Source: Gadus chalcogrammus (Eukaryota; Chordata; Actinopteri; Gadiformes; Gadidae). From it: a stretch of 64,000 nucleotides of DNA. Each line of letters starts with the position of its first letter. Positions within the stretch are counted from its first letter, which is position 1. Shown piece after piece: positions 35,306 through 48,080 of this stretch. The stretch covers positions 20,712,830 to 20,776,829 of the forward strand of contig NC_079419.1 in NCBI RefSeq assembly GCF_026213295.1, given 5' to 3'. The notes below the pieces were generated by a model, which was not told the DNA's origin, made no database searches, and worked only from the letters and a program-made list of their open reading frames with translations. A program made the translations under genes and the position numbers.

Positions 35306-36089
35306 ACCTCTCAGCCGCCGAAAACATGCGATACATTTCTTAAATAGGGTGTATTTAAAGTGAATTCCCTAAATGATAGAATAAGGCAGGATGGACGTTG
35401 CTTATGCATTTTTAAATCATCATCATTCTATTTGGATTAATGGCGAACAATTCTGCATTTGGCATAGTTATTTTACAGACAATATGCAGAATCTTTTCAC
35501 TTATACTCATATAGACTGCTTGATCTATCGTAAAGGTGAGAAAAATGACGCAAAAAACGCCCCTTTCACGTGAACGCGCACTGAACCTAAAGCCGAAAAC
35601 CTGGTTCAACTAATTGAATCTAAAGTGAGCTTCGTGGTACCATTTAACTCTGATTGCGAGTTGCGGCTCTGTCGAGCCAGGTTTTCCCAAGAAAGCCTAG
35701 GTATGTTCAGCGAGCTTCGTGGTATAGGGCACTGGTCTCAGCATGATTCATGTCTACAGTAGCCTATGTCTTCTGTCATTGATCAATATGAGGACATTTT
35801 AACCACAATGGTTGAATTAAAATCAGAGGGAGACAGCAAGTGCAGCTCTAAAGCGACCTCCCACACAAGAGCAATGGAATCATTTGATTTTATTATATGC
35901 CTTGTGACGTGGTGTTTGATTGGTACATTTCAGCTGCGCATGTATTTTTGGATTTTTTAATTGCTGCAATAAATTATTTTGTTGTTCACTTCTAAAATGT
36001 CTCTATCTTTGCTGTTTAAATCTAACAGTAGTGTATGAGTAATAAATCAGCGGTAACCACTGTTTTTGGTTGCGAAATTGCGCCAGCTG

Positions 36090-36142
36090 GGCATTCCGTG
36101 GTATTGGATGTGTTTGAATAAAACACATCCAATACACGGAAT
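36090..36142. repeat. Small near-perfect hairpin
   Basis: Arms ATTGGATGTGTTT and AAACACATCCAAT, extended by CATTCCGTG and CACGGAATG, enclose a short loop near 36116. Function unknown; possibly the tip of a small foldback. Confidence 0.85.
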
Positions 36143-36178
36143 GTCCACTGGTGACGCCACTGAGGCTATAGTAGGCTA

Positions 36179-36630
36179 ACGATGCTCTTAGCGTCCTACG
36201 AGTACCCTGGAGCACTCGTTAGCTATGAGCGTTTTCACGACGTTCGTTACCAACGATGCTTTCGGGAAACGGTGTGAAAAATGTACGATGCTCATACGAC
36301 GCACTTCACGATCCAATTAGGCTAACGATGCTTTCGGGAAACTGGGCCCTGGAGTCCTCGTGAGCTAAGAGCGTTTTCACGACGTTCGTTATCAACGATG
36401 CTTTCGGGAAACGGTGTGAAAAATGTACGATGCTCATACGACGCACTTCACGATCCAATTAGGCTAACGATGCTTTCGGGAAACTGGGCCCTGGAGTCCT
36501 CGTTAGCTAAGAGCGTTTTCACGACGTTCGTTATCAACGATGCTTTCGGGAAACGGTGTGAAAAATGTACGATGCTCGGATGACGCACTTCACGATCCAC
36601 TTAGGCTAACGAAGATTTCGGGAAACTGGG
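36179..36630. repeat. 142-bp tandem repeat, about 3.2 copies
   Basis: The motif GAGCGTTTTCACGACGTTCG recurs at 36227, 36369 and 36511, giving a 142-bp period. Each copy contains two ACGATGCTTTCGGGAAAC motifs. It forms the subterminal region of the outer element; repeated subterminal motifs are typical transposase binding arrays. Confidence 0.92.
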
Positions 36631-36632
36631 CC

Positions 36633-37795
36633 AAGGTGTGGCAGACAGAGTCAGGTGTGGGCAGGGAGTGGCACAAGGCAGGTGAGGGCGGTGTTCAGTA
36701 CAGAAACAAAAGCACATGGCAATGCAAACAAAAACATTAAATTCCAAAAAAAAAAACAGCAGGGCAGGCAGAGTCCATACAGAATACTAACAATGTCAGA
36801 CTAAATGTATTTCCAGCACTGTGAGAGCTGGCCCCCCTGGTGTGAGGATGGATTTTGAATCAGGTTCTGCTGGTATTATTGAAAAATTAATGAATTATGT
36901 TATTTTACATATAACATAAATATCTTCCAATCAACAAAAAAAAACACTACAAAAATAGAAGAAGAAAAAGACAACAAAACACTTCATTTTGGATATAAAT
37001 TATGTATACAGGTTTATATGCAAAATATGTATATGGTTCCATTTTACTGATAGATATGTTTAGACGTATTTAATTAACTTTGGGTCAGAGATGCATTATA
37101 TTTTTTAATGCATAAAATGCTGCCACAAACCCGGTTCCTTGAACCAAAATGATTCTCTTCAAAACTCGTTCATATCGAATAGGATTGTTTTGCGTGAATA
37201 TTATATTAACACCAAGAAAAATCATATTTCGTAGAGTCGAAAAGACTTAAGAGTTAGTGGATGGATTGATATATTGATATATTGATAATATATCAGTGTA
37301 TCAATCAATCCTGTAACTCTTTTTGGCTTTTACTTCCTCTCTTCCGTAATAGGAGCACTCATGTCGCTGTAACCTAAACCTTTCACCCTGCACCCTAACT
37401 ATCACTGCAGCTTGGAGCCAGAGCCAGAGCCAGGGCTCCATCAATCACAACTCAAATCTTACAGTCACTTAATTGGACAGGATGTTAGAAATCAACTCTA
37501 TCTATCTTCACAACTCACAGCCTGATCTGACCCACTGTCCCAGCCACCCCCGTCCCCAAATGATTCAGTTGTCTGAACACATGAAAAAAAGACCTGGGAT
37601 GAACAGTGGATTTCTTTTTAATCCTGCTTCATGCCAGTGGCCAGCATCAATAATTCCTCAGAACCTTTTCCCTTCACTGCAACAACAAGTCATTCCACAA
37701 CGACGAAAACAGTGCGATTTGGCTTCTGATCAGAATCATATGCGACTCAAGTACATGTAAAAGTCAATCTGTTAAAAAAAATCAAGCAGTTGTCC
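36633..37795. other. Unassigned intergenic DNA
   Basis: A palindromic ATTGATATATTGAT/ATCAGTGTATCAAT stretch lies near 37264-37306. No gene is supported; the 95-residue open frame at 37473-37760 has no recognisable motif. Confidence 0.45.
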
Positions 37796-37950
37796 TCATT
37801 TAGATACTTGGGGGTTACAATATTAGACCATCAATTATCATGGAAAGCCCACATTGACCAGATTTGCAATAAGATAAAACATAGAATGTGGTTTCTATGT
37901 AAAACTAATTTACGGTATAAGTACTCATTAACCTTTAACTTGGCATAAGA
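37796..37950 (+). pseudogene. Reverse transcriptase remnant
   Basis: The frame from 37796 reads SFRYLGVTILDHQLSWKAHI and continues DQICNKIKHRMWFLCKTNLR, matching the segment just after the catalytic domain of LINE reverse transcriptases (F-YLG--I...W--HI). It ends at a stop at about 37950. No matching neighbours were found, so it is an old fragment. Confidence 0.75.
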
Positions 37951-38667
37951 AGCAATTGCTGGATTCTGCGCAATAACATCATAATATCAATAAGGTATTC
38001 CTTGAGAGACATTTTACTTAGGCGAAGGATAAGGAAACTGAGGGTCTGAGGCTTATTAACTCCATTTTGCACAACTACGCAATCATTTCCCTTGTTTTTA
38101 TCAGATCAGCCAAGCCTGATTTTATCGGCCCCCAACAATTGACAAACTGATTTATCCATTGAAATGTTGGAAATCTATATATCTATTTAAGCGACTGAAA
38201 TTGAAATTAACTGCCTTCCCTGTTCAACCCGTCCCAGCCTTTTATAACCCTTCTTGGAATATGGCTCTTGATTGTAATTTTCCGCCCTTTAGTTTTGGTT
38301 TGCTTCTCTGTTGATTAAGTTCAAAGTGAGTGATCCTCTTTCGCTGAACACAAAATAACCTGCAGGTTCAGATAGGCTGAAGTGATACTTTTTTAAAAAG
38401 TTGGGCAGACTTTATCGCTTCACCCTTAGCAAGCATTTTGAACCAAACTCCCACTCAAAATGTCACCCCAAATATGTGGAGAACCCCCACACCATCTACA
38501 CAACCTACAGCTATGCTTGCTTTTCACAGAGGCTTTGACATAGGATAAACACAGGGGCTAATCAGCAGTTATTATCGGTCTGCTCTGTGTGTGTACTAGG
38601 GCAGGGGTAGTAGACTCTACTAGTGAAGATACATTAAAGGTACATTGAAGTAGTAGACCCATACATA

Positions 38668-39859
38668 CACTGGAAAAAGCCTTCTGTTGAACCAATTAAA
38701 AAAAACAAGGGTAATGGTTCACATCTATATTACATAACTTGAGCCAATGACAAATATATAGCTTGCCTCAAACAATATTTCCTATGTTCATAAAAACAAA
38801 ATAATACAACTTGGCACCAAGTATAATTCTATTCTTTGAATGAAGTTAATACATTTAAATCGTATGTTAAATCCTAAACAAAAAAATATTGATTCACTCC
38901 AACAATTGTTTCTTATTTAAGAAATATCTATCAGAAATAATTTGTTTTATCCAATCAAAAAGATTACAATTTAATCAAACAATTGTTTCTCATTTAAACA
39001 TGAACATCTTTTTGTATACATCATCATCATAATTTTTTCCCGCTCGGCTCGCGACGCTTCATGGCCTTGGGGCGCTTCTGCTGGAGAGTTGGAAGTCTCT
39101 GTTCCAGCAGCAGCAGTGTCAAAGACACCTCGATACTCCGCTTGATGAAGCAGGGGATCGAACCAACAACCTTCAGGTTACCAGCCAACCCGCTCTACCA
39201 CCTGAGCTACTGCCGCCACACAGTTTTTATATTAACAATGTAAATCGCAGAGTTAGGCCTACTCCAGACCTCCCTCCAGACACAGGCAGACTGTCCTAGC
39301 TCACAGAACCAGTGAGTCATCGTCACTCTGGTCAAGGCTCTTTACTGCAGGTTCAGCTGTAGGTGCTACCATGAATGAATAAGCAGCTGATGTTCCAAAA
39401 AGCTTCAAACCATGATCAGGCAGCTGGTGCTCCAAGCAAGCATCACCTGACAGCTTTAATCCACTCTGCTTTAATCCATATCGGATGTATAGGATGGAGT
39501 TTAAGGTCTGCAAGGACATCCGGTTCCTGAGTTTGCTTTTTACCACCAGGACTGAGCTGAGTCTGAAAAAATAGTTCTAAATTGAGCTCCTAATCAAATA
39601 TAACAGTGTTTTAGGAAGAAAACAAAAAAAAAAATTGGATTGAATGACAAAATTATTAACCAGTTGAATACACAACCTTAAAATTTTACATTTGTCAAAA
39701 TGGATATTTCTTAATTGAGCTCCTAATTAAAAATATCTATATTTCACAGTATTTTGAAATAAAAAAAGTTATTTTAAAAATAAAACAAAAAATGTTTATT
39801 TGAATTGAATTACAAAATAATAATCAGATGAAGTACGGCTTAAAACCCTTTTTCCAGTG
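38668..39859. mobile_element. TA-flanked DNA element, copy 1 (CACTGGAAAAAG ends)
   Basis: The 1.19-kb element starts CACTGGAAAAAGCC and ends CTTTTTCCAGTG, flanked by TA on each side. The two subterminal halves contain inverted-repeat-like AATTGTTTCTCATTTAA and AATTGAGCTCCTAAT blocks. A copy in opposite orientation lies at 58065-59286. TA duplication fits Tc1/mariner-type insertion; there is no transposase. A tRNA-derived SINE is embedded at 39019-39220. Confidence 0.85.
39019..39220 (-). mobile_element. tRNA-derived SINE
   Basis: On the minus strand it starts GTGGCGGCAGTAGCTCAGG, with A box TAGCTCAGGTGG and B box GGTTCGATCCC, then a tRNA-unrelated body with GAAGCGCCCCAAGGCCAT-type sequence and a short ATG-repeat tail. 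The same SINE is in the same place of the copy at 58065-59286, so it entered before the element was duplicated. Confidence 0.85.
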
Positions 39860-40050
39860 TATTGTTATGAGGGACACCTGTGAAACTAGTGTTGAAATAC
39901 AATATAATAAAGATAAAATGTTCAATTTCCTCTCCCTGGTTATTCTGAAACCTTCAGAGATCCCTCTGTGTTTCCGCTTGTAAAGGAAGAGACACAAGGC
40001 CCAGGCCGTTCTAAATGTGCCAGGGAGTGCTTGGCTCCGGTATTGCTGCT

Positions 40051-41709
40051 CAACCCGGTATCACGGGATTTCATGCTCATGCTCACGAGAACTTGAATCG
40101 TGTCCCAGAGCATGATTGTACAACTTTTTCCGTGCTACACGGAACGACATTCAAACCAATGAATTTCAATCTGAAGATTGTTTTCTTCTTCAGAAGGGGG
40201 AGGGGGCTTTGCAGTGCACCCTCTACGTAGTTATGGATACGTCAAAACAACATACAGCGGTAACGCAAAACTCCCGGAGCTCTATATCTATATAATATAA
40301 TATAATATTATATTATATAATAATAATTTATTTTATATAATATAATATAAAGGTATCTATATAATATAATATATGATATCACGAACAAAAGTGTGCGCCT
40401 CCGGATGATATTATTAATTGGGGGAAAGGAGCCGTGACATTGACTCTCTGATGTCCAGATTGATCCATGACATGACAGAGAGGGATTGTTCTCCCTCCGG
40501 CGGGAGTACGGCAGCTCCGCCGGACTCCCTGCCAGGGAGGCAGTCACATGGCAAACTGACCTATGGATCTATTTTTGTATGGAATCTCCCTGCTTCTGAA
40601 ATGCACGAACATCTCCGCCCAGCGCTCGTCCGCTGGTCCACAAAATCGTAGCTATGGTCTGATTGGAGGGGGATGGGGAAGTGGAAGTACTTTCAGAAAT
40701 GCATATCTCACTCAAAAAATCACGTACAGACTTATTTCAAAGTTTGTATGCGTGTGGGAGCACCAGAGACCCAAAATAACACCCCAAATCCCAGGAAAAG
40801 TGTTGTTTTCATAATATGTCATGTTATATGAAAACAATATTCTGAACAACCCCCAAACAAATTGATTCTAAATTCCTGTGATAGGAGCGGGACGCTGTGA
40901 TGAGGAACAATAATGTACACCATGTATGCACCGTTCAGGTTGCAAACAAGTTCATGAGTTCAGTGTAAAGTGTAATTTACACAAAGTAGATGAGGATTTA
41001 TTATCTTAATAGTGCACTTCAGTCATTTGCTCAAAGAATAGCTCTGCTCCAAACCACAGCTCACTCGTTGCTACGACAATGTTGAGTTTGGCAACACACT
41101 TTATTGTTGCCACGCCCCAGTGGTGGTGGTGTTATTTATATGAGAGAGGGCATTTAAAATACTACAATGATCAATTAGGAGGCCGACGCTCTCAAGGAAG
41201 TGATGCAGTGAGTAGGTGTCTTCTGTGTCAAGGACAGTAACAAGTAAGCTATAGACCTGCTAGACTGGCTTGCAAGATCATAGTGACAAAAAGTTATGAG
41301 CGAAATGCCCATTAACTTTAACTCATAAGGGTCATGGTTTCAGCTCCTTTTGACCTTTGAACCCCAGACTTGAAAAACCTGTCCGTGGTTTCGGGTTATG
41401 GTTAGGGTTAGGGTAAGGGTCCGGCTTTTTTCCAGAGACCCACAATTTTCCCAGAGCAATCCCAAGATGCACCCTGGTAAAGGCCTAATGCCAAGTTTCT
41501 ATCTCTTGCCAACGAAGATTGACTTCTTCTTCATTTCTAGCAACGTTTTGTGTTTCCAATGCGTTTCAATGGAGCATTTGACATGCTGAGGATCAACATA
41601 GTTATACTACATTCTGGTGTGAGGCTGGGTTTAAGGGACTTGCTCTGGGACATGATTCTATGGATACATTTTCATGAGCATGAGCACAAAATCGTGTGAT
41701 ACCGGGTTG
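40051..41709. mobile_element. CAACCC-ended DNA element, 1.66 kb
   Basis: Terminal repeats of about 70 bp are inverted: CAACCCGGTATCACGGGATT at 40051 and CAACCCGGTATCACACGATT on the other strand ending at 41709, both followed by TGCTCATGCTCA. Flanks TGCTGCT and TGCCTCT are a weak 7-bp match. The interior has an AT palindromic tract and, near 41345, CTCCTTTTGACC...CCCCAGACTT, which also occurs in the 5.4-kb foldback at 25905 and 27385. No transposase is seen. Confidence 0.8.
40285..40380. repeat. AT-rich palindromic tract
   Basis: Alternating TATAATATAATAT and its complement form several overlapping hairpins. Confidence 0.85.
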
Positions 41710-44700
41710 TGCCTCTGGCAGTGTTTTGGAGATGCGGCAATCCAAAGATCTCTGCACTTCCTTCAGAGGGCGAGATTTAGCTTTAACAGTTTATAGGGTC
41801 CCCTCTTAATACAGAACAAAGTTTGTGCTGCTTGCCCTAGTGCCATTCGGAGAGAACCCTGCAACCAACCAAATGCCCACTCCTCAGTGCCCTTCCTTGG
41901 GACCTCATTAATACACCCGTCAAGTGTGAAGGCGATCGGAAGAGGTGTTGTCGAGAAAGAATCTTCATAGTATAATAACCATATGTCTAAAAACTGATCG
42001 GCATAAATGAACATTTTCAATGATTTTTTATAAAAAAGGTATTTTAAATTATAAACAATGCGTCATACTTGCTACTATCAATTCCTATGTAAATGTTTTG
42101 TTGATGTTGTTCGGAACAATTTGAAAACCTCTGATGCAGTCTAATTTTTTAAAAACCTTAAGAGGTTAAATTATATATTTTGAATTGTGATGGAGCTATT
42201 GGTGGTAATAACAGGTGTGACTGATGGCCTCCCTCTAAAACCCTCTGGAAGCTGGTGTTATTAGCCAAAGCCATTGAAAAGAGCAGCAATGATTGCAGTC
42301 CTGGAAGACAATGCTGCAGATCTAACACATTTTCTGTGTCTGTGCGATGCATCTGAATGTGTGTGTCTGTTTGTGAATACATCTGCATGTGTTTGTGTGA
42401 ATCTGCGTATATATGTGTGAGTCTGTATGCATCCGAATGTGTGTGTCAGTGTGTGTGCGTGTGTGTGTGTGTGCTTTCACGAATGTCTCTGTGTATTTAT
42501 TAGCCAGTTTACAGGTCACATAATTGCCTTTGACACATGCCGTGCACATTCTCCCGCTCCGTCCAGTCTCTGTCTACAGGAGTCTGCTGCTGCACTGTGT
42601 GGTGGCCTGGTGTGCGGGGCTGTGCACCAGTAGTGCAGGTAGTAGAGTGGGTTGAGTTGAATCGGCACTAAAATGTCTCTTAGGTCCAAAGTCACTGCAG
42701 TAAAATGGTTGAAATTAGTGGTTTAAAAAGTGATCCAAAAAAAGATGATGCATCATGAAGGAAAAAGATGTTCAAGTTCAGCACCAATACAAATAGAAAC
42801 ATCTTATTTCATAGTGTTAACCTTTGTGAAGCGTTACGTATGAAAACAATACTTAACGTTAAAAATATCTTGATAATGTCTGTAGCACACATGCTGTCAG
42901 CTATGCCCCTCTGCCTAATGCCTGTGTGTATACTTTATCCAAACAAGCAACATTATGTTGTATTAATCTGATACGTCTAGTATTTGATAATGTGACACTA
43001 GGTCTGGTATTTTTTGAAAATTTGAAAATCATGAGATCTTCTCACACTTTTGTGTGATACATATCTTGTTAAAAACATAAACTGCATCATGATTCCATAA
43101 GTTACGGAAGTTAATTTAGGGGATTTTTCTATAATTTTGATTTGATTACACAAAAATAACACCAAGAATGGTTAAAAAGACAGATTGCTAGATTAGGAGT
43201 TTATTGCCATTGGTTTTGAGAATCTCCTGGGATTGAAGCAATCACTCCAACACACTGAAATTTCAGCCTTTGATGTTCCCTTTTGGAAGGCCGTTAAATG
43301 GGACACTTTACTGGTATTTGGATTGTGTGAATGGCTTCAATGCAATTTGCAGAGCAGAGCAAAATGGAGCAGATAAGATACCTTGAAAAAAGTTTATATT
43401 TGTCCGGTTCTTTGAAACATAGAGGCCATCAATGCTAATTATCTCTTCTGACAATGTCAAACGCTCCATTAAGTTTTTTGTGGAAGGCATTTAATATACA
43501 GTACACAAACTACACACAGTATATTTACAGCATATATAATTCATGCCTTCTTTCCAAACGTCATTCAATTTAACATTATCATGCATCCTTGTTTTCAATA
43601 CTTCGATCCGATCCTTAAATGTTGCATGGTGGGCACGAAGGGCATGCCTTTCCCCTTTGTGAAATCTCATCCAGAACAAATATTGGGTATTCTGCGGGCT
43701 AAGAAAGCAATTAGCATAGCAGGGTAGGAGTTCAACTTTGTTTCTTCGCAGACTTCTGTCAATTGAAAGAATATTTTAAAATAAAATATTCTTTAGCAAC
43801 TCTTTCCTTGCAGTGCTGTCAGTTAGAAGTTGAGTGACACAATATTGACGATTGTACATTGCTTCTTTAAGCTTTGAATGCTTTTAAGCCCCCTTAAAAT
43901 TAGCTTTTTCCTCCAGAACAAGGCTGGTCAACCCCATTAAATTATATATATAAAAAAAAATGAAAACAATGGATTCTGCAAAGCTTCATACAACCATCCC
44001 TCACCCTAAAAATGTGAGGGATGCTTACAAAAACAACTAAAACAAACACTCCCACACAGACATTCCTTGTCCACAGCGCATTCTGGTACAGATGCGTATC
44101 AGAATAACAATGTGATGTTTGATCAGCACATCGGCCCCCTTCCAGAAGGTGTTATCAATCAGACACCTGTCCATCTGTCTGACAGTGTTGAAGGCACTCA
44201 CAGAAAGGCTAGATTATTGATTCTAGAGACAGAGAAAGAAAGAGAGACAGAGATAGAAGATTTGCAAGAATAAAAATGCAGGGTTTATGTAAAAGATCTC
44301 AAAAACCTCATGCAGAACATATTGATTGCAATTGCATATTATCCATATCGTTGAGAATTCCTTTACATGCATGCAAAGAAATTAGAACTCTTTTATCTGA
44401 AGTTTAGTTAACGTTAAACATGGAAAAGATAGTGTACGTCTCAGGTGGCTTGGTCTAATTTGGTCAATTTGCAAGTCGTCTTACTTTTGAGTTGATACAT
44501 GCCTGTTGAAAAGGGGTTTTCTGAATCTCTCTTAAGAGTGATCTGAAAGTGAGTGTGGTGAATGGTTTGGTGGGTCAGAGTTTAGCTGAGCCGCCAATGT
44601 CTGTGTTCCCTGTGTCTTTCTCTAGAACTCCAGGGAGTTCTAGTATGTACACCAGACTTAATGTGTGATTAGCCCGTGTCCAGCTTAAGGCACAAGATAA

Positions 44701-44818
44701 AGCTGAGGTGCATAAAGCAGAGTTTTCATTAAAAAATCCAGAAGCTGGAGGCAGAAATGACTCTGAAAATGCTCCAGCAGGAGTCCCAGCGGTCGGTAGA
44801 TGTTCATAATGTATTTAT
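41710..44818. other. Unassigned intergenic or intronic DNA
   Basis: No gene supported. A degenerate TG/CA-rich stretch lies at about 42350-42475. Remaining sequence is AT-rich with no recognisable exons. Confidence 0.45.
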
Positions 44819-45282
44819 TAGAGCTGTCAAGCGATTAAAATATTTAATCGTGATTAATCGCATTAATGTCATAGTTAACTCACGATTAATCGCAAATTAT
44901 TTTTCTATGCTAAATATCCCTTGATTTTTTTGTCCCATAAATCTTCTCATTTTAATTATCTTATCAACATGGTGAAGTGCATCGGCTTGCCTTGTACAAA
45001 TTATTTTTTATTGATAACAACATTGGCATATACTGATCAAAACAGGACGATACAAAAAAAGAGCCTATAGTGCAATTAAACGACTGCTTTGAACAAATGT
45101 CATTTGAACATAGCAGTCAGGCTACCGCTTCTATGTTTTGAGCCAAAGAAAGAAAACAATATATATTTTATTTTTATTTTTTTTAAATAAAACAATTGCG
45201 TTAATCGCGCGATAATTTCTTTAACGCCGTTAAAATTGGTTTGCGTTAACGCCGTTAATAACACGTTTAACTGACAGCTCTA
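44819..45282. mobile_element. hAT-type non-autonomous element, copy 1
   Basis: The 464-bp element has ends TAGAGCTGTCA and TGACAGCTCTA and perfect 8-bp flanking repeats GTATTTAT (44811-44818 and 45283-45290). The subterminal regions are rich in ATTAATCG and GTTAACG motifs. An inverted copy lies at 55303-55770. Confidence 0.96.
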
Positions 45283-45556
45283 GTATTTATCCCCCCAGTT
45301 GAAACTCCTACTGAACTCCATCTCCAGCCTTATCTTCCTCCGGCACAACATTTGAGGTGGGAACAAACATTGCATTAGTTCATCAATTCAGAGATATGTC
45401 GTGTTACTTTAGTGCACTTCAGCGAGTTGCAGTTGCTTTAAACTGGCCTAAAGACGTCTGGGCTATATTGCTCCAGTGTAAGTTGAAAGAAAAGGCTCAG
45501 GAGTCTTCTGCTGCTCTTTTAGTTGAAGACAGTCTTCTATACAATAAAGTTAGAAC

Positions 45557-47177
45557 CAAGGGCGTAACCACGCATTCTTTGGGGGGGTCGTGTCCCCCCC
45601 AATGTTGAGAAAATACTAACCTGTCCCCCCCAATATACAGCAGGATAAAATGTAAAATATATGTTCTCTTTTTATGAACCCTGTCAATGGATCGGTCTCT
45701 TGTTATGCAGTGATGTTGCTAGGTACGCGTCCTGCGTCCCTGACGCATTAAAATCTGAAAGGACGCACTAAACTCACTATCCATGCGTCCCGGGGACGCA
45801 TCTCATTTTCCCCATGAAAAACGATACATTGTGAACATTAAACAACTCGTGTTTAATCACAGTAACTGGCCAAAGAAACCTTCTTGTGAGCAGATCGGAC
45901 AAGCGCTGTTTCAACCCTCTGCGCATCTACTCGGCGCAGACGTGATCCCCTGTATCGCGACATGCTAATTTAGCCGCTACCAAAACAACTAGCTCGTCAC
46001 CGCTGATTTCATTTCAACAATTAAAAATACGAACTTCATGGTAAATAAACCCACGTTTCCACTGCTCGATGCTGTGCTCATTCGTGTCGAATGAGCAAAT
46101 CAAACAGGATTTTTTTGCAATCCTTCTGATTGAATATATGTACATTTATGACAAAATCGTGAGGACTAGGCTTGTGACACACACACATACACACAAATGT
46201 GGCGCTCGCGCGGTAATAGCTCATTGGCGCCACCTAGTGATCATTATGTGCAAATGCACAGCCTCTCATTAAAATGACTTAGGGGTAATTTGACCCCTCT
46301 TGCGGCGCTAGGAGTAAGTAAAAATGGCCCGGCGTTTCTAGTGTTAAACATGAACGGTTGAGTACTCCAGCTCTAACCATATCATACCACCATCAAGGAG
46401 TTTAACACTATTAATTTAATTTAAGAAAATAGAATAATAATAAAAAAGAAACACATTTTTTAAACTGGGGAGTCGGGACCCATTGAATTTCTCAGGGACC
46501 CACCCAACTCGCCACCTGTGGGTCCCGGGGACTCACTACATTGAAAACCTATCAACATCACTGGTTATATCTTATTTATTTTCAATTTATTTCCGTTTGT
46601 TGAGTGTGTGAATCCCCCCTCCTAATTGTACACTTGTTCGATTTAGTTTGAAACCACCTCGCGACTTTCTGCGTTGTCATGGTTACCCCACTCTCTTTCT
46701 TCAGTGAGAGCCAAGAAAGTAAAGTTGAGTAATGGAGGATTTGAGGTTACCTAAAAAGCAGAAGAAACTGGACCAACAGCCAAGCATACGCAGTTTTTTT
46801 CAGACAGTAAGTAACTTGACAGGCATGCTGAAAGCAGTGGCCAGACAGGGACATGCTCTGGACATGCAGGTGATAAGGTGAGAATTTTGAATATGAGACT
46901 AGACAGCCTTACAACATTGTTTATAACCTGGGCCTACATGTCAGCAATACATAAAAGTAGCCTACTTCTAATACAAGCAGAATATATAGACCAAAATGAT
47001 CACGAAGGTCAGCCACTGTTCTTCTGATAACATAATGACATGTGGTCATGGGTATGTGGTATTTTTCCATTGGAAGCTATCCTTTTTGCTACAGTACTAC
47101 TGGAAGAGCATAATTGTAATTGGTAGGTTTGTTTAAGGTCAGTAAGCAGCTAACCAAAACAAAGTGTGTGTGTATGT

Positions 47178-47208
<31 letters not shown>

Positions 47209-47391
47209 GCAGACATTACATTATTACACTATTCCTTTAGATGTGAATTCAAATGGTCAATGTAGTCCTCGAAACTATGTTCTAAATGTCAACATTTTCA
47301 TATATAAATATAGAATTGTAGGCAATGCACTTAACAAATAATAATAAAAAATTGGACCCCCCCCAATGTCTAAACCATGGTTACGCCCTTG
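45557..47391 (+). mobile_element. hAT-type element, 1.8 kb
   Basis: The ends CAAGGGCGTAACCACG and CATGGTTACGCCCTTG are inverted, and exact 8-bp copies GTTAGAAC flank the element (45549-45556 and 47392-47399). The interior keeps a short candidate first coding exon (46732-46806) but no transposase core, so the element is a deletion derivative. A GT/G-run lies at about 47166-47209. Confidence 0.93.
46732..46806 (+). CDS. Candidate first coding exon of a hAT-type transposase (fragment)
   Basis: ATG at 46732 opens 25 codons, MEDLRLPKKQKKLDQQPSIR followed by SFFQT, ending at a good donor ACA/GTAAGT. Lysine-rich KKQKK could be a nuclear signal. QPSIRSFF matches the PCNA-binding PIP-box pattern Q-x-x-I-x-x-F-F. 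Lack of a second exon inside the element shows it is only a remnant. Confidence 0.45.
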
Positions 47392-47399
47392 GTTAGAAC

Positions 47400-48080
47400 G
47401 CTGGCTCCCTGGAGTGGGAAGGGTGAAAAGGGGAAAGAAGTTGGTAACGCTGAACTCTAGCCTTGAACTCTTATGTCCATTCCTAACCTTAACCCCTAAC
47501 CACACTGCGTGTGTACATGCTGTTCCAGAAGGTTACGTCATATGAATTACATGTTGTTCTATTGCTTATTAAACAGGACTTCATTGTAAAATAAACGTAA
47601 CAGGACAGTAATATAAAGTGTACCCAAATATTTCATGCTTTTAGAGAATTGCTCCCCCCCTTTAAGACCACCCAGTTGAGACATAACATCATGTTGTCAA
47701 TTTTGCCTTCGACCCAGGGGGTCAAAAGCAGGTACCTATGTGTAAAGTTCCAGCCCTCTGTTCTGTCTCGTTTTCTCCATTAAAAAAAACTGGCTTTTCA
47801 AAAGGTGTGGAGTTATGCTAATATACAATGTTCTGATTAGCCGCCTCATTGCATCGTTTTGCGAAGGGAGAGATGTACAAGATTAACGCACTCGTTTACC
47901 GCATACATAATGGCCACAACTGAACCAAAAGTGAAAGACCTTTTACACCGGATTATTCGTTGCGATTTTTTTTCAATGAAATAAGTATAAATCACAGAGC
48001 TGAATGGTCACTTACAACACGATTGGCCTCTTGCGAAAAAGCAACAAGAATTTTACTCACATCATTTTTCATGGATCTAG
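47400..48080. other. Unassigned spacer
   Basis: No gene or repeat recognised. Confidence 0.45.

Larger units (their letters stand above)
34535..35730. mobile_element. PIF/Harbinger-type element, 1.2 kb
   Basis: Terminal inverted repeats GCCCTGTACCACGAAGCTCG (34535) and the reverse complement of GCCCTATACCACGAAGCTCG (ending 35730) match over more than 20 bp. The interior contains a Harbinger transposase start (34754-34972) and two tRNA-like promoter blocks. The rest of the transposase is missing, so the copy is non-autonomous. Confidence 0.82.
33685..36632. mobile_element. Outer DNA transposon relic with nested insertion (Harbinger-like ends)
   Basis: The left end GGCCTCGTTTCCTGATAACG and the right end (reverse complement GGCCCAGTTTCCCGAAATC) are inverted and imperfect. 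The subterminal DNA on both sides shares the CACGACGTTCGTT motif. The right subterminal part is a 142-bp tandem repeat. A complete second element (34535-35730) sits inside. Target duplication is not clear. The family is probably PIF/Harbinger-related by its end sequence, but this is an inference. Confidence 0.6.

Noticed and set aside
39140..39218. Candidate tRNA gene
   Set aside because: It is the head of a SINE, with a body and ATG tail, and the acceptor stem does not pair.
41395..41425. Telomere-like TTAGGG repeats
   Set aside because: Only two to three imperfect units; too short to suggest an interstitial telomere.
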